DNA of 64,000 nucleotides, taken from positions 62,001-126,000 of the forward strand of contig CAZCSL010000002.1 in NCBI GenBank assembly GCA_964501415.1, given 5' to 3'. The notes below the pieces were generated by a model. It worked only from the letters and a program-made list of their open reading frames with translations, did no database searches and was not told the DNA's origin. Position numbers and translations under genes: made by a program. Every line of letters begins with the position of its first letter. Position 1 is the first letter of the stretch. Below, one piece after another: positions 1 to 8,133 of the stretch. Source of the DNA: B1SED10-225 sp964501415. Lineage in GTDB: Bacteria; Bacillota_I; Bacilli_A; Izemoplasmatales; Izemoplasmataceae.

Positions 1-733
1 CATAGATAGCTTCTGGTGAGCTCTTATCATGCAAAGCCACCGTCCCGTGTTCTTCAAGATAATCTAAAATACGCTGTGCATCTTTTTCCATCTCGATTTC
101 TTTTTGCGCAATCAATGTCCCANNNNNNNNNNCGGTAATCAATACATCTAATGCCTCTCCTAAGCGATGCTCTTTGCGTGTATGTTTATAATAAACAAAT
201 ATTTCATGACCCGCTTGGGTGAATAGGACCAAGCCCTCATCGGATAAATTCAGTACATAGGCCTCGACATTTTGACCTTCTTCAAGCGCTTCTTCAGGTC
301 TGATATAATCTAACATGCGATACCGACTAACGGGACGCGCTACCATTTGATTTTTAGCGGTTTTAATATAACAAAAGAGCTTATCGTGAATATTCGGCCA
401 TTGTTTTTTAATATGGGGCAAATCATCCTTGCTAACCAGCATATCCTTTTTCAACCCTATATCTACAAAAACGCCTAGCCCTTCCTTTTTTTCTACAACA
501 TCAACAAACGCAGCCCGATACTGATCGATATAAGGCTTTTTCATCGTTGCGGCTAAGTTTTTATGGTGATTAATGTAAATGAATACTTCAACCTCTTGAT
601 CAATACTCAAAGCATGCGTCGCTTCAGATTTTTCCATCTCGATATTAGCTTCTTCATGAGCCAAAACATAAACATTATCTTCTATGTGTGTGACCGTTAA
701 AACGTTGTAATCGCCGATTTTTAATTTAGACAT
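1..733 (-). CDS. cvfB: CvfB/YitL-type S1 RNA-binding protein, 3' end cut by window edge
   Basis: About 244 codons are present and the C-terminus lies beyond position 1. The start is ATG at 733 behind a GAGGTGG ribosome binding site. The translation begins MSKLKIGDYNVL, contains S1-like beta-barrel segments (for example GLGVFVDIGLKKDMLV), and ends in the window with LHDKSSPEAIY, typical of the C-terminal winged helix of CvfB. The family binds RNA and in Staphylococcus affects virulence gene expression. Ten Ns at 123-132 interrupt the gene; taken at face value they keep the reading frame, but the true gap length is unknown. A TATAAT with an upstream TG (extended -10) lies at 752-757 on this strand. 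The family call is from motif recall. Confidence 0.75.
   Translation of the reverse strand, partial: MSKLKIGDYNVLTVTHIEDNVYVLAHEEANIEMEKSEATHALSIDQEVEVFIYINHHKNLAATMKKPYIDQYRAAFVDVVEKKEGLGVFVDIGLKKDMLVSKDDLPHIKKQWPNIHDKLFCYIKTAKNQMVARPVSRYRMLDYIRPEEALEEGQNVEAYVLNLSDEGLVLFTQAGHEIFVYYKHTRKEHRLGEALDVLITXXXXGTLIAQKEIEMEKDAQRILDYLEEHGTVALHDKSSPEAIY
123..132. other. Assembly gap (10 Ns)
   Basis: Ten ambiguous bases lie inside the cvfB-like gene. A round run of 10 usually marks a scaffolding gap of unknown length. The reading frame is compatible on both sides if the length is exactly 10. Confidence 0.95.
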
Positions 734-803
734 GTTACCACCTCGCGCCATATTATATCAAAAATATTGATATCGTACACGTAAAAAGAATGTTTTTATT
801 GTC

Positions 804-847
804 AAAAGCAACTTATCGTTGCTTTTTAAAGTTTGATTTGATAAAAT
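804..847 (+). promoter_or_regulatory. Hairpin and promoter upstream of rpsT
   Basis: A perfect 9-bp hairpin (AAAAGCAAC at 804-812, GTTGCTTTT at 818-826) overlaps a plausible promoter: -35 TTGCTT at 819-824 and -10 TAAAAT at 842-847 with a 17-bp spacer. It sits in the divergent region between the cvfB-like gene and rpsT. The hairpin may only be a coincidence of the -35 region, or may influence either divergent gene. Confidence 0.5.
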
Positions 848-877
848 ATATTCGCTAATTCAAATGGAGGTGAAATC

Positions 878-1138
878 ATGGCAAATATCAAACAACAAAA
901 GAAACGTGTTAAACAAGACATCAAACGTCGTCAAGCCAATCGGGTTTTTAAGGCTTCTTTAAAAACTGCCATTAAACAAGTGGAACAGCAAGTGAGCGAA
1001 GGCAACAAGGATAAAGCACAAGAAGCATTTAACGTAGCGAACAAAAAACTTGACAAAGCATTGGTAAAAGGCATTTATCATAAAAACGCCATCGCGCGCC
1101 ACAAATCGCGCCTTCAACAAAAAGTTAATTCAATTTAA
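878..1138 (+). CDS. rpsT: 30S ribosomal protein S20
   Basis: Small-subunit ribosomal protein that binds 16S rRNA during early 30S assembly. The 86-residue product is the usual size, very basic and almost entirely helical, starting MANIKQQKKRVKQDIKRR and containing the conserved KGIYHKNAIARHKSRL region near the C-terminus. A GGAGGTG site lies 6 bases before the ATG. It is monocistronic, with its own promoter upstream and an intrinsic terminator immediately downstream. In Bacillus rpsT also neighbours holA (yqeN), as it nearly does here, with one gene inserted between. Confidence 0.97.
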   Translation: MANIKQQKKRVKQDIKRRQANRVFKASLKTAIKQVEQQVSEGNKDKAQEAFNVANKKLDKALVKGIYHKNAIARHKSRLQQKVNSI

Positions 1139-1163
1139 CACCTTTTTTAGGTATACAATAAGC

Positions 1164-1200
1164 AAACACAATGACTACTTTTAGTGATTGTGTTTTTTTT
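1164..1200 (+). terminator. Intrinsic terminator of rpsT
   Basis: The stem AAACACAAT (1164-1172) pairs with ATTGTGTTT (1187-1195), extended by ACTA/TAGT across one mismatch, and is followed by a run of T to 1200. Confidence 0.85.
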
Positions 1201-1267
1201 GGCCTAAGGGGTATAAAAAACGGCTCAACAAAGCTGTTGAAAAAAATTTTAAAAAATGCATGTTTGA

Positions 1268-1276
1268 TGGTATAAT
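1268..1276 (+). promoter_or_regulatory. Extended -10 promoter of the TPR-GAF-GGDEF gene
   Basis: TGG TATAAT at 1268-1276 matches the extended -10 consensus (TGn then TATAAT). No good -35 lies at 16-18 bp, as expected for this promoter class. The start codon is about 48 bases downstream. Confidence 0.6.
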
Positions 1277-1323
1277 TTATATGGTGGACTAAAAACGCAT
1301 ACATCGAGCGAAGGGTGATGGCA

Positions 1324-3447
1324 ATGTCTTCTAATAACAAAGAGGATTTAAAGACCGTTGAATCGCTTTTGAGTAAAGCTGCAGATGCAGAACAAAGAAA
1401 TACTGACTTAGCGCTTGATTATTCTAAAGATGCGCTCTCTTTAGCACGCAAACATGGTTTGACTGACCAAGAAGCGCATAGTTTAATGCGTATCGGGCGA
1501 TGTTACTGGATTAACGGTGCCTTTGATAAAGCTATCAATCATTTAAACAAAGCGCTTCAAATTGCTACAGAATTAGAACTCGATGAAATTAGAGCTGAAA
1601 CCTTAATTGGTTTGGGTAATGTCAATATAACCATGGAATTTATCGATCAAGCGGTCAATCATTATAACGCGGCTTTAAGTTTATCTAGAGAAAAAGATTT
1701 CTTATTTCAAGAGGCTAAAGTACTGAACAACCTCGGCACCTTACACGAAGATTTAAAAAATTATCATAAGGCCTTGGATTACTATCAGTTAAGTTTTAAC
1801 AAGGCCAAATCCAGCAACAATTCGTATAATATGGCCATAGCTAATTTGAACATGGGCAATGTTTATCTGAATCTAAAAGAATACGATGAAGCCTATCAGC
1901 ATATCCATGATGCCTTTGAACATGCTAAGGCCAATGATAAAACTTTAATGTTGGCCCACAGCTATTTTGCCTTAGGACAATATTATCACTTGATTAAGCA
2001 ACATGAACAAAGCATTGACGCTTTACATAGTGGCATCAAAGAAGCTGAAGAAAGCAATGACATCTACATTCTAATTCAGATTTACTTAAACCTTGCAGAG
2101 GTTTATGATGATTCAAATGAAGCTGAAAAAGCACAAGAAAACCTGGAAAAAGCTTATGAAATGGCCAAAGGTCTAGATGTACCTGAATTTATGCCTCGCA
2201 TTCATGAAAAGTTGGCCAGTTTCTATGAAAACAACCAGCTTAAAGATAAAGCTTATCAACACCTTAAAAATTATCTCAACGCCAATAAAATCGTGCAAGA
2301 AAACAGACGGAAAGAACGAATCAAAAATACCGAGTTCCAAGTACAATTAGAACAATCCTTAAAAGCGACCAAAACCTACCAATCTTTAACCAATGAATTA
2401 AAGAGAAACTATAAGCAATTAACCATCTTAAGCGAAATAGGCCGGCGGATGACGGCTACACACAACATCGAGGTTATCTTTAACCAACTATACAAAAACA
2501 TCAATCGCTTAATGCGAGTCGATTCAATGGTTGTTGCTTTATATAACGAAGATAAAAAGACAATCGATGTGGATTTCGCGATAGAAAAGAACAAACGCAA
2601 TCCAAAGATGTCCTTAGAATTGGATGACAAAAACAGCCTTATTGTTCATACTTACAAACATCAAAAAACGCTTCATATCGATAACGTTAAAGAAGAACAC
2701 AAACACTATTTAAATGGCACTTATAGCAATGTGGAAGCCCCCATGCTTTCAGCCATCTTCACCCCGTTAATGGTAGAAGGAGAAACGATTGGTGTCATCA
2801 GCGTACAATCAGAGTTCAAAAATGTCTACAATGAAACCCATAAGGTATTCTTAGAGACGCTGGCTTCTTATTTGGCGATTGCGATTAAAAACGCCAAACG
2901 TTCTAAAGAATTAGATATTTTACATAAAAAATTTAAGACCCTCTCAGAACACGATGGTTTGACCGGCATACCCAACCGTAGATTGTTTGATCAAACCTAT
3001 AAAACTCTGTGGAAAAAATTCATCAAAAACAACAAACCTTTATCCATGATGTTTATCGATATCGATAATTTTAAAAATTTTAACGACACCTACGGGCATC
3101 TTGTGGGCGATGAAGTCATCATCAGTGTCGCCCAAGAGCTTCAATCATCGCTTGACCAAGACAAGTTTTTGGCGCGCTATGGGGGCGATGAATTTGTGAT
3201 ATTATTGCCTGAAACCACATTAAAAGAAGCCAAGCAATTTGCCGATACTCTCATCGATTCCTTAAGACGTATAAAAGATAGTTCTGATATCGAGCGTAGT
3301 ATCACGGTTTCAATCGGTTTAGCCACTCTAAACCCTGATGATAAAGCCGATCAAGAAGCTTTCTTGGACTTTGTCGATAATAACTTATATATCAGTAAAA
3401 ATAGTGGTAAAAACAAAATCACGGCATCGGCTTATAAAGCCTCATAA
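1324..3447 (+). CDS. TPR-GAF-GGDEF diguanylate cyclase
   Basis: Predicted cytoplasmic signalling protein that makes c-di-GMP from two GTP. Residues about 15-330 are a string of TPR helices (repeats such as ALDYYQLSFNKAKSSNN and YDEAYQHIHDAFEHAK), followed by a coiled-coil linker (about 330-370), a GAF-like domain (about 375-530) and a C-terminal GGDEF domain with the intact motif ARYGGDEF (about 620-624). The RxxD inhibitory site is not seen at the expected position, so product inhibition is doubtful. No signal peptide or membrane segment is visible. AAGGG at 1311-1315 fits ATG 1324 best; ATG 1318 and GTG 1315 are alternatives. The ligand of the TPR or GAF part is unknown. No EAL or HD-GYP phosphodiesterase lies nearby. 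Confidence 0.88.
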   Translation: MSSNNKEDLKTVESLLSKAADAEQRNTDLALDYSKDALSLARKHGLTDQEAHSLMRIGRCYWINGAFDKAINHLNKALQIATELELDEIRAETLIGLGNVNITMEFIDQAVNHYNAALSLSREKDFLFQEAKVLNNLGTLHEDLKNYHKALDYYQLSFNKAKSSNNSYNMAIANLNMGNVYLNLKEYDEAYQHIHDAFEHAKANDKTLMLAHSYFALGQYYHLIKQHEQSIDALHSGIKEAEESNDIYILIQIYLNLAEVYDDSNEAEKAQENLEKAYEMAKGLDVPEFMPRIHEKLASFYENNQLKDKAYQHLKNYLNANKIVQENRRKERIKNTEFQVQLEQSLKATKTYQSLTNELKRNYKQLTILSEIGRRMTATHNIEVIFNQLYKNINRLMRVDSMVVALYNEDKKTIDVDFAIEKNKRNPKMSLELDDKNSLIVHTYKHQKTLHIDNVKEEHKHYLNGTYSNVEAPMLSAIFTPLMVEGETIGVISVQSEFKNVYNETHKVFLETLASYLAIAIKNAKRSKELDILHKKFKTLSEHDGLTGIPNRRLFDQTYKTLWKKFIKNNKPLSMMFIDIDNFKNFNDTYGHLVGDEVIISVAQELQSSLDQDKFLARYGGDEFVILLPETTLKEAKQFADTLIDSLRRIKDSSDIERSITVSIGLATLNPDDKADQEAFLDFVDNNLYISKNSGKNKITASAYKAS

Positions 3448-3448
3448 T

Positions 3449-3477
3449 AAAAAGTCTATCCCAGATAGACTTTTTTT
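3449..3477 (+). terminator. Terminator, probably bidirectional, between the GGDEF gene and holA
   Basis: AAGTCTATC, loop CCA, then GATAGACTT, with a T run on the plus strand and A residues on the other side. It ends at the holA stop codon and so could serve both convergent genes. Confidence 0.85.
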
Positions 3478-4444
3478 ATGTTCCCATAATGAACATTTCA
3501 ACGGCGTGTTTTTTATCCATGCGACCGCTTTTAATGTAATAATCTAACGTCTCTAAGGTTTCTAGATGTTTGGTGACGGTTTCTTTCATCACACTTTTAG
3601 CGTTTTGTACCATATAATAGGCACGACCGCTCTTAACATTAAAGTGTTGTTGGATATCATCTTGTTTTAACCCTTGTTCAAGTAGCGTTTTTACGTGCAA
3701 TATCTCTCGATATTTTTGAATGATGATGCCTAATATTCTTAAAGGTTCTTCGCTATGCAAGATTAAATCGTGATAAATCTCCAGTGCTCTTCTTTGTTGC
3801 TGGGCCAAAATGGCATTGGTCAGCTCATATACATTGTCTTCAACGTTTCTTGTAATCAGTTTTTCAACGATGTCTTTATCAATCGTTTCAAGGTCTTTAG
3901 CATACATCAAAAGCTTTTTTAATTCCAAATAAGCAAACTCAGTGCTATGTTGAATACGCTTAATTAACAAATCTAAAGCACTAGGTTCAATAGTCAGGCC
4001 CGCGTTGGATAATTGCCTTTTAGCCCAGTTGGCTAAATCCTGTGGACCTTTTAATTTGCATTCGATAACCTTAAAGTCGGCTTGCAATTTTTTTACGACT
4101 TTTTGACGTTTATCTAAAGCCGCCGTAGGGACGCTGATGATAAGCAAGGTAGATTCTGTTGGGTTTTCTAAATAGTTTTCTAAGTAAGCAATATTATGTT
4201 CGGGGCTGCTTTTTTTAGGTTTTTGCCGGGTTAAGAAAAAAGCGTTTTTTAAAACAATCACTTTCATGTCACTCATAAACGGTATCGTTTGTGCATCTGA
4301 GATGGCTTCTGAAAGCGGTACTTCATCTAAATCATAGGTGGTGTAGTTGAACTCATCAACGTTATGTTTTTTCAATAGCTGTTGGATTTTGCTTTTTATA
4401 AAAAAGGCATCTTCACCATAAAAACAGACCACTAATTCATCCAT
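3476..4444 (-). CDS. holA: DNA polymerase III delta subunit (clamp loader)
   Basis: Delta subunit of the clamp loader, which opens the beta sliding clamp for loading on DNA. The 322-residue product has the HolA/YqeN layout: an N-terminal AAA-like region without Walker A, the segment TLLIISVPTAALDKRQKVVKKLQ in the middle, and a helical C-terminal collar domain. ATG 4444 is chosen because AAGGAG lies 9 bases before it; a TTG two codons upstream is less likely. It follows comEC, as in Bacillus (comEC-yqeN-rpsT), and is the last gene of the minus-strand block. Confidence 0.92.
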   Translation of the reverse strand: MDELVVCFYGEDAFFIKSKIQQLLKKHNVDEFNYTTYDLDEVPLSEAISDAQTIPFMSDMKVIVLKNAFFLTRQKPKKSSPEHNIAYLENYLENPTESTLLIISVPTAALDKRQKVVKKLQADFKVIECKLKGPQDLANWAKRQLSNAGLTIEPSALDLLIKRIQHSTEFAYLELKKLLMYAKDLETIDKDIVEKLITRNVEDNVYELTNAILAQQQRRALEIYHDLILHSEEPLRILGIIIQKYREILHVKTLLEQGLKQDDIQQHFNVKSGRAYYMVQNAKSVMKETVTKHLETLETLDYYIKSGRMDKKHAVEMFIMGT

Positions 4445-4495
4445 AAGCAATAACTCCTTTAATTGGCTTTACACATTTTACATTATAGCATACAT

Positions 4496-6592
4496 CTAAT
4501 CACTCAGTGCAGTCTTTTTCATGCGATAATCGAAAATGTAACTTATCTTTACACTTCCATGTGATTTGGTGATGTAAATCTCATCGGTATGGGCCCTTAG
4601 GCGGTTGATTACCGCTTCTGAAGGAAAATCAAAACGATTTTGACGGTGAGCGGGAATGAGCGCAATATCCGGTTTTACTAATGATAAAAAAGCTTGGTGT
4701 GTAGAGGTGTTAGAACCGTGATGTGCCACTTTTAAAATATCAATGTTTTCATTGAAAATCTCATTAAAGGCCTCTTCCCTTTCTAATTCCATATCACCTG
4801 TGAAGAGATAGTGGTCGTTTCCAATAATCATTTTTTTAACCAAAGATTGATTGTTTAAAGACTGAAACGACCCATTTTTTGGATAAACAAAAAAGGGGAT
4901 ATTGCCACATTGCATCCACGTGTTTTCAATGGCTTGTTGATCATCACTTGTCCATAAACGTTTAACGGTAAAATTATCGATGATGTCTTGTTTGGCTCCC
5001 ATGTGATCATAATGATCATGGGTGATGAAAAATATGTCTATCTGTCTGATGTTTCGCCTTTTTAAAGCATTCGCTAAGTTTTGGTGTTCATCGCTTTCTC
5101 CTGTATCAATCAAGATATTGCATGCGTTAAAGCGGTCTTTAATCAAAAAGGCATCCCCAATCACATCATACATAATCACTTGTTGCATGGGATTAAAATT
5201 CGGCTTAAAAGCGATAAAAGACAAATAGGCGACAAGGGTGAAAAAGCTGAAAATCCAAACCCTTTTCATCGCAATTAACTGATACATATAAATTAATAAT
5301 AAAAAATAAATCAAACGCCAAATACCTGAAGGAATGTAGAAATTCAATGGCAAGTATAAATAGCGCGTACTCATGTTTATCATCGTCTCAAAAACATCAA
5401 TCAACGTTATCAAAAGCGGACTTAACCAAGGTGATAAAAACGTAAGATAAACCAAGGGCAATAAAAGCGAACTAAGAAAAACCCCAAAGAAGATATTGAG
5501 GATTGGACTCAGTAGATTCACGCTATATTGGATCGATAAGATAAGCGGCATGGTAAACAAAAAGGCCATTGATGAAATCATCCAAAGCTGTTTAAGTTTA
5601 TTTTGGCCCTTAAGCATAGGTTGGGAAAGCAGGATTAGATAGCTAACTAAAAAACTAAGTTGAAACCCAATATTCACATAAAAATAAGGACGATAAAGCA
5701 ATATAGCGATACACAAAAAACCCATTAGATCCAGTGGGGTAAACCCCAGTCTCATGCGGTGGTTAAACATGATTAAAGCGGTAAATAAAACCGCTCTTAA
5801 AACCGAAGGAGGGGCCCCACTAATGAATAAAAACAAAACCAAAAACACCATCAAGATATTATCACTCAATCGTACGGACAAAAAAAGACTTAAGCCTTTT
5901 CTAAAGGCTAAACTCATCAAGCCAATGTGCAAACCAGAAATCGCAAACAGATGCATCAAACCCAAACGGCCAATCTGTTGGTAAGTTGAATCTTCAAAAC
6001 CATCGCGATTGGCAAGGATAAAAGCTTCTAGGTAGGGCCTTATACGTTGATCATACGTTTCGATATGACTTTCCACATACCCTCTTAAGGTAAAACGATT
6101 AAGCGTAGATGTTTTTGAGTTGAGATCCGCTTCATAAATAATACCATCAACGTTGTTGCTTTTTAGATGACTTTGATAATCAAAACCTCCAAAAAATCCA
6201 TTTAAAGATGGCTTTTCAACCACACCTTTAACTAAGACCTCATCACCGCTTCTTAAGGTTGATAATTCATCATGATAAACCAAAAGCCGGTGATCATCGG
6301 TGATTATTTTAAACCGTGGATACTCTCTTTCCTTTTCAATACGGGCGATGATGCCTCGGTGTTTCGTTTCAGTGACTTCAGATAATTTTGATAGTTCCAA
6401 GCGGACAAAAAACACAATGCATAATCCCACTAACGCTATAAAAAATACTTTACTTTTTTTATAAACTACCCATAGAGACAAAATAAATAAACCCCATAAT
6501 AATGGCGTGTCCAAGGCTATTAAAAAGACGATAAATGGTAGAAAAAGTTTTTCGCTTTGGCCTTTAAACGCGGATAAGTGATTCAATCTCAC
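4496..6592 (-). CDS. comEC: ComEC/Rec2 DNA uptake channel
   Basis: Inner-membrane channel that takes up single-stranded DNA during transformation. There are N-terminal hydrophobic segments, a soluble OB-like region, the multi-pass competence domain containing GLMHLFAISGLHIGL, and a C-terminal metallo-beta-lactamase-like domain with HDHYDHMG and a later AHHGSNTS, both metal-binding motifs intact. Length about 700 residues is normal. The start is uncertain: the frame is open to TTG 6610, GTG 6592 has GTGAGG 9 bases upstream, and TTG 6586 is also possible. All overlap the 3' end of comEA, so translation is coupled. comEB (dCMP deaminase) is missing between comEA and comEC. Confidence 0.93.
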   Translation of the reverse strand: MRLNHLSAFKGQSEKLFLPFIVFLIALDTPLLWGLFILSLWVVYKKSKVFFIALVGLCIVFFVRLELSKLSEVTETKHRGIIARIEKEREYPRFKIITDDHRLLVYHDELSTLRSGDEVLVKGVVEKPSLNGFFGGFDYQSHLKSNNVDGIIYEADLNSKTSTLNRFTLRGYVESHIETYDQRIRPYLEAFILANRDGFEDSTYQQIGRLGLMHLFAISGLHIGLMSLAFRKGLSLFLSVRLSDNILMVFLVLFLFISGAPPSVLRAVLFTALIMFNHRMRLGFTPLDLMGFLCIAILLYRPYFYVNIGFQLSFLVSYLILLSQPMLKGQNKLKQLWMISSMAFLFTMPLILSIQYSVNLLSPILNIFFGVFLSSLLLPLVYLTFLSPWLSPLLITLIDVFETMINMSTRYLYLPLNFYIPSGIWRLIYFLLLIYMYQLIAMKRVWIFSFFTLVAYLSFIAFKPNFNPMQQVIMYDVIGDAFLIKDRFNACNILIDTGESDEHQNLANALKRRNIRQIDIFFITHDHYDHMGAKQDIIDNFTVKRLWTSDDQQAIENTWMQCGNIPFFVYPKNGSFQSLNNQSLVKKMIIGNDHYLFTGDMELEREEAFNEIFNENIDILKVAHHGSNTSTHQAFLSLVKPDIALIPAHRQNRFDFPSEAVINRLRAHTDEIYITKSHGSVKISYIFDYRMKKTALSD

Positions 6593-7109
6593 GATAAGTA
6601 GCCTCACCAATACCTGTAACCTTCATAATATCTTCAGTTTGTTCAAAGGGGGTCTTATTGCGGTATTCAATAATAGCCTTAGCCGTAGCGGGACCGATGC
6701 TAGGCAAAGTCATCAAGTCTTCTTGCGATGCTTCATTAAGATTTATGCGGTCATCCTCATCCCCTGTTTCGGTGATTTGTTCATCTATTTTGGGAATAAT
6801 GATTTGTTCACCATCTAAAAGCGGTCTGGCTAAATTGATGCGAACCACATCGGCATCCGGATGAAAGCCGCCGGCTTGTTCTATCAATTGATACATCCTC
6901 GTGTCGGCTTTAAATTTATAAACCCCAGGATTTTTTATCGCGCCATCGATATTGACAAGCGTATATTGAGTTTGATTTTCAGGATGATCTTCGGTTACAT
7001 TAGAAGACTCTAAATCATACTCGGCCGTGTGATTTTGTTGTTGGATGAACAGATAAACTAAAATGAATACCGTTATAAAAGCGACAAAAACGATGGTGGA
7101 TTTAGACAT
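6564..7109 (-). CDS. comEA: ComEA DNA receptor
   Basis: Membrane-anchored double-stranded DNA receptor for competence. The 181-residue product has an N-terminal anchor (STIVFVAFITVFILVYLFI), an acidic linker, an SLBB domain (about 50-105, YTLVNIDGAIKNPGVY) and a C-terminal double helix-hairpin-helix (INLNEASQEDLMTLPSIGPA) that binds DNA. The start ATG 7109 follows AAAGGGG. This ribosome binding site lies in the 3' arm of a hairpin that also resembles a terminator (see 7111-7157). Confidence 0.95.
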   Translation of the reverse strand: MSKSTIVFVAFITVFILVYLFIQQQNHTAEYDLESSNVTEDHPENQTQYTLVNIDGAIKNPGVYKFKADTRMYQLIEQAGGFHPDADVVRINLARPLLDGEQIIIPKIDEQITETGDEDDRINLNEASQEDLMTLPSIGPATAKAIIEYRNKTPFEQTEDIMKVTGIGEATYREIESLIRV

Positions 7110-7110
7110 T

Positions 7111-7157
7111 AAAAAACACCCCTTTCAACCATTATGATATGTTGAATGAAGGGTGTT
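7111..7157 (-). terminator. Terminator-like hairpin that contains the comEA ribosome binding site
   Basis: On the minus strand, AACACCC (7157-7151) pairs with GGGTGTT (7121-7115), with further GTTGAA/TTCAAC pairing inside, and then T residues run directly into the comEA ATG. The comEA AAAGGGG site is inside the 3' arm. The element follows the yqeM stop codon, so it could end yqeM transcripts or mask the comEA start. Confidence 0.6.
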
Positions 7158-7801
7158 TACTTTTTATAAACATAAATGATACGATCTTCTAAAACGTGCT
7201 TTTTTAGCAATTTTAAATGATTTAACGCTGTTTCAATGAATTTTTCATCATAACTTTTCTCTATATGGGTTTCAACTTGGTCGCCCGCTTTGATGATATG
7301 CTTTACCATGCACGGTTCATCTAATCGTTCAACCTTCCAAATCAACCCTTCTTTGAGCGGTTCTTCATAGTCAGATAAAGACTCGAGATAACTGCATCTT
7401 AAAACATCGAATATAAAGATGCCTGAGGGTTTTAAACACGCGGTCCATATATGTATAATTTTCTTAAAGTCCTCAAAATTCAAAGCATGATTGAAGACAT
7501 CGATTGGGGCGATAATCATATCAAAAGTATCCTTTAGAGGCTTGTGCATATCATGAACAAATGCAAAAAAGTTCTTTGGTCCTAATTGGTTGGCTTTTTT
7601 AATTGCATCCATTTCGATATCAAAAGCCAACACATGATCAAAGTAAGAAGCAACTGAGCGTGAGATATGCGCTTCAAGGGCCCCAATTTCCAATAAGGTT
7701 CCACCCGTTTGGTATTGTTGAATCAAGGATTGATATAAATCATACAAGTAATAATCTTGTATTTGATAATAAACCTCTTTTAAAAGCTTGTACGTACTCA
7801 T
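7157..7801 (-). CDS. yqeM: YqeM-like class I SAM-dependent methyltransferase
   Basis: The 214-residue product has a Rossmann-type methyltransferase fold: motif I GTLLEIGALEAHIS near residue 35, an acidic residue at the end of strand 2 (AFDIEMDA) and motif IV MIIAPIDVFNHALN. The position directly after rsfS and before comEA matches yqeM in the Bacillus yqeGHIJKLM-com block, which is the main reason for the name. The substrate of the family is not firmly established. The start ATG overlaps the rsfS stop as ATGA, indicating translational coupling. Confidence 0.8.
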   Translation of the reverse strand: MSTYKLLKEVYYQIQDYYLYDLYQSLIQQYQTGGTLLEIGALEAHISRSVASYFDHVLAFDIEMDAIKKANQLGPKNFFAFVHDMHKPLKDTFDMIIAPIDVFNHALNFEDFKKIIHIWTACLKPSGIFIFDVLRCSYLESLSDYEEPLKEGLIWKVERLDEPCMVKHIIKAGDQVETHIEKSYDEKFIETALNHLKLLKKHVLEDRIIYVYKK

Positions 7802-8133
7802 AATTCATCGAGTTTTAACTTAGGAATATCAAGCCACATTTTTTCTAAATTATAGTATTCACGGGCTTCTTTGGTAAATATATTGACGATGATATCCCCC
7901 GCATCAAACAACGCCCAACCTGAATCGCTACCTTCTTTTTTGTTAACGACGTTATCCTGTGTACTCAATACTTGTTTTATATCACGCATCGCGGCTTGCA
8001 TTTGTCGGTTGTTGCTGGCGGTCGACAAAACAAAATAATCAAAAAATGGATTAACATCGCGCATATCAAACACTAAAATATCTTCAATTTTTAGGTCTTC
8101 TAATGCGTTAATTATCGATTTAAGCTTTTTCAT
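7798..8133 (-). CDS. rsfS: Ribosomal silencing factor RsfS
   Basis: Binds ribosomal protein L14 (uL14) and blocks 30S-50S joining when nutrients are short. The 111-residue product shows the family pattern: DILVFDMRDVNPFFDYFVLSTASNNRQ, then DSGWALFDAGDIIVNIF and EYYNLEKMW. ATG 8133 is chosen because AAGGAG ends 6 bases before it, while ATG 8139 would abut the ribosome binding site. It overlaps the end of the upstream yqeK-GNAT gene by 14 bases and its stop overlaps yqeM. Confidence 0.95.
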   Translation of the reverse strand: MKKLKSIINALEDLKIEDILVFDMRDVNPFFDYFVLSTASNNRQMQAAMRDIKQVLSTQDNVVNKKEGSDSGWALFDAGDIIVNIFTKEAREYYNLEKMWLDIPKLKLDEL

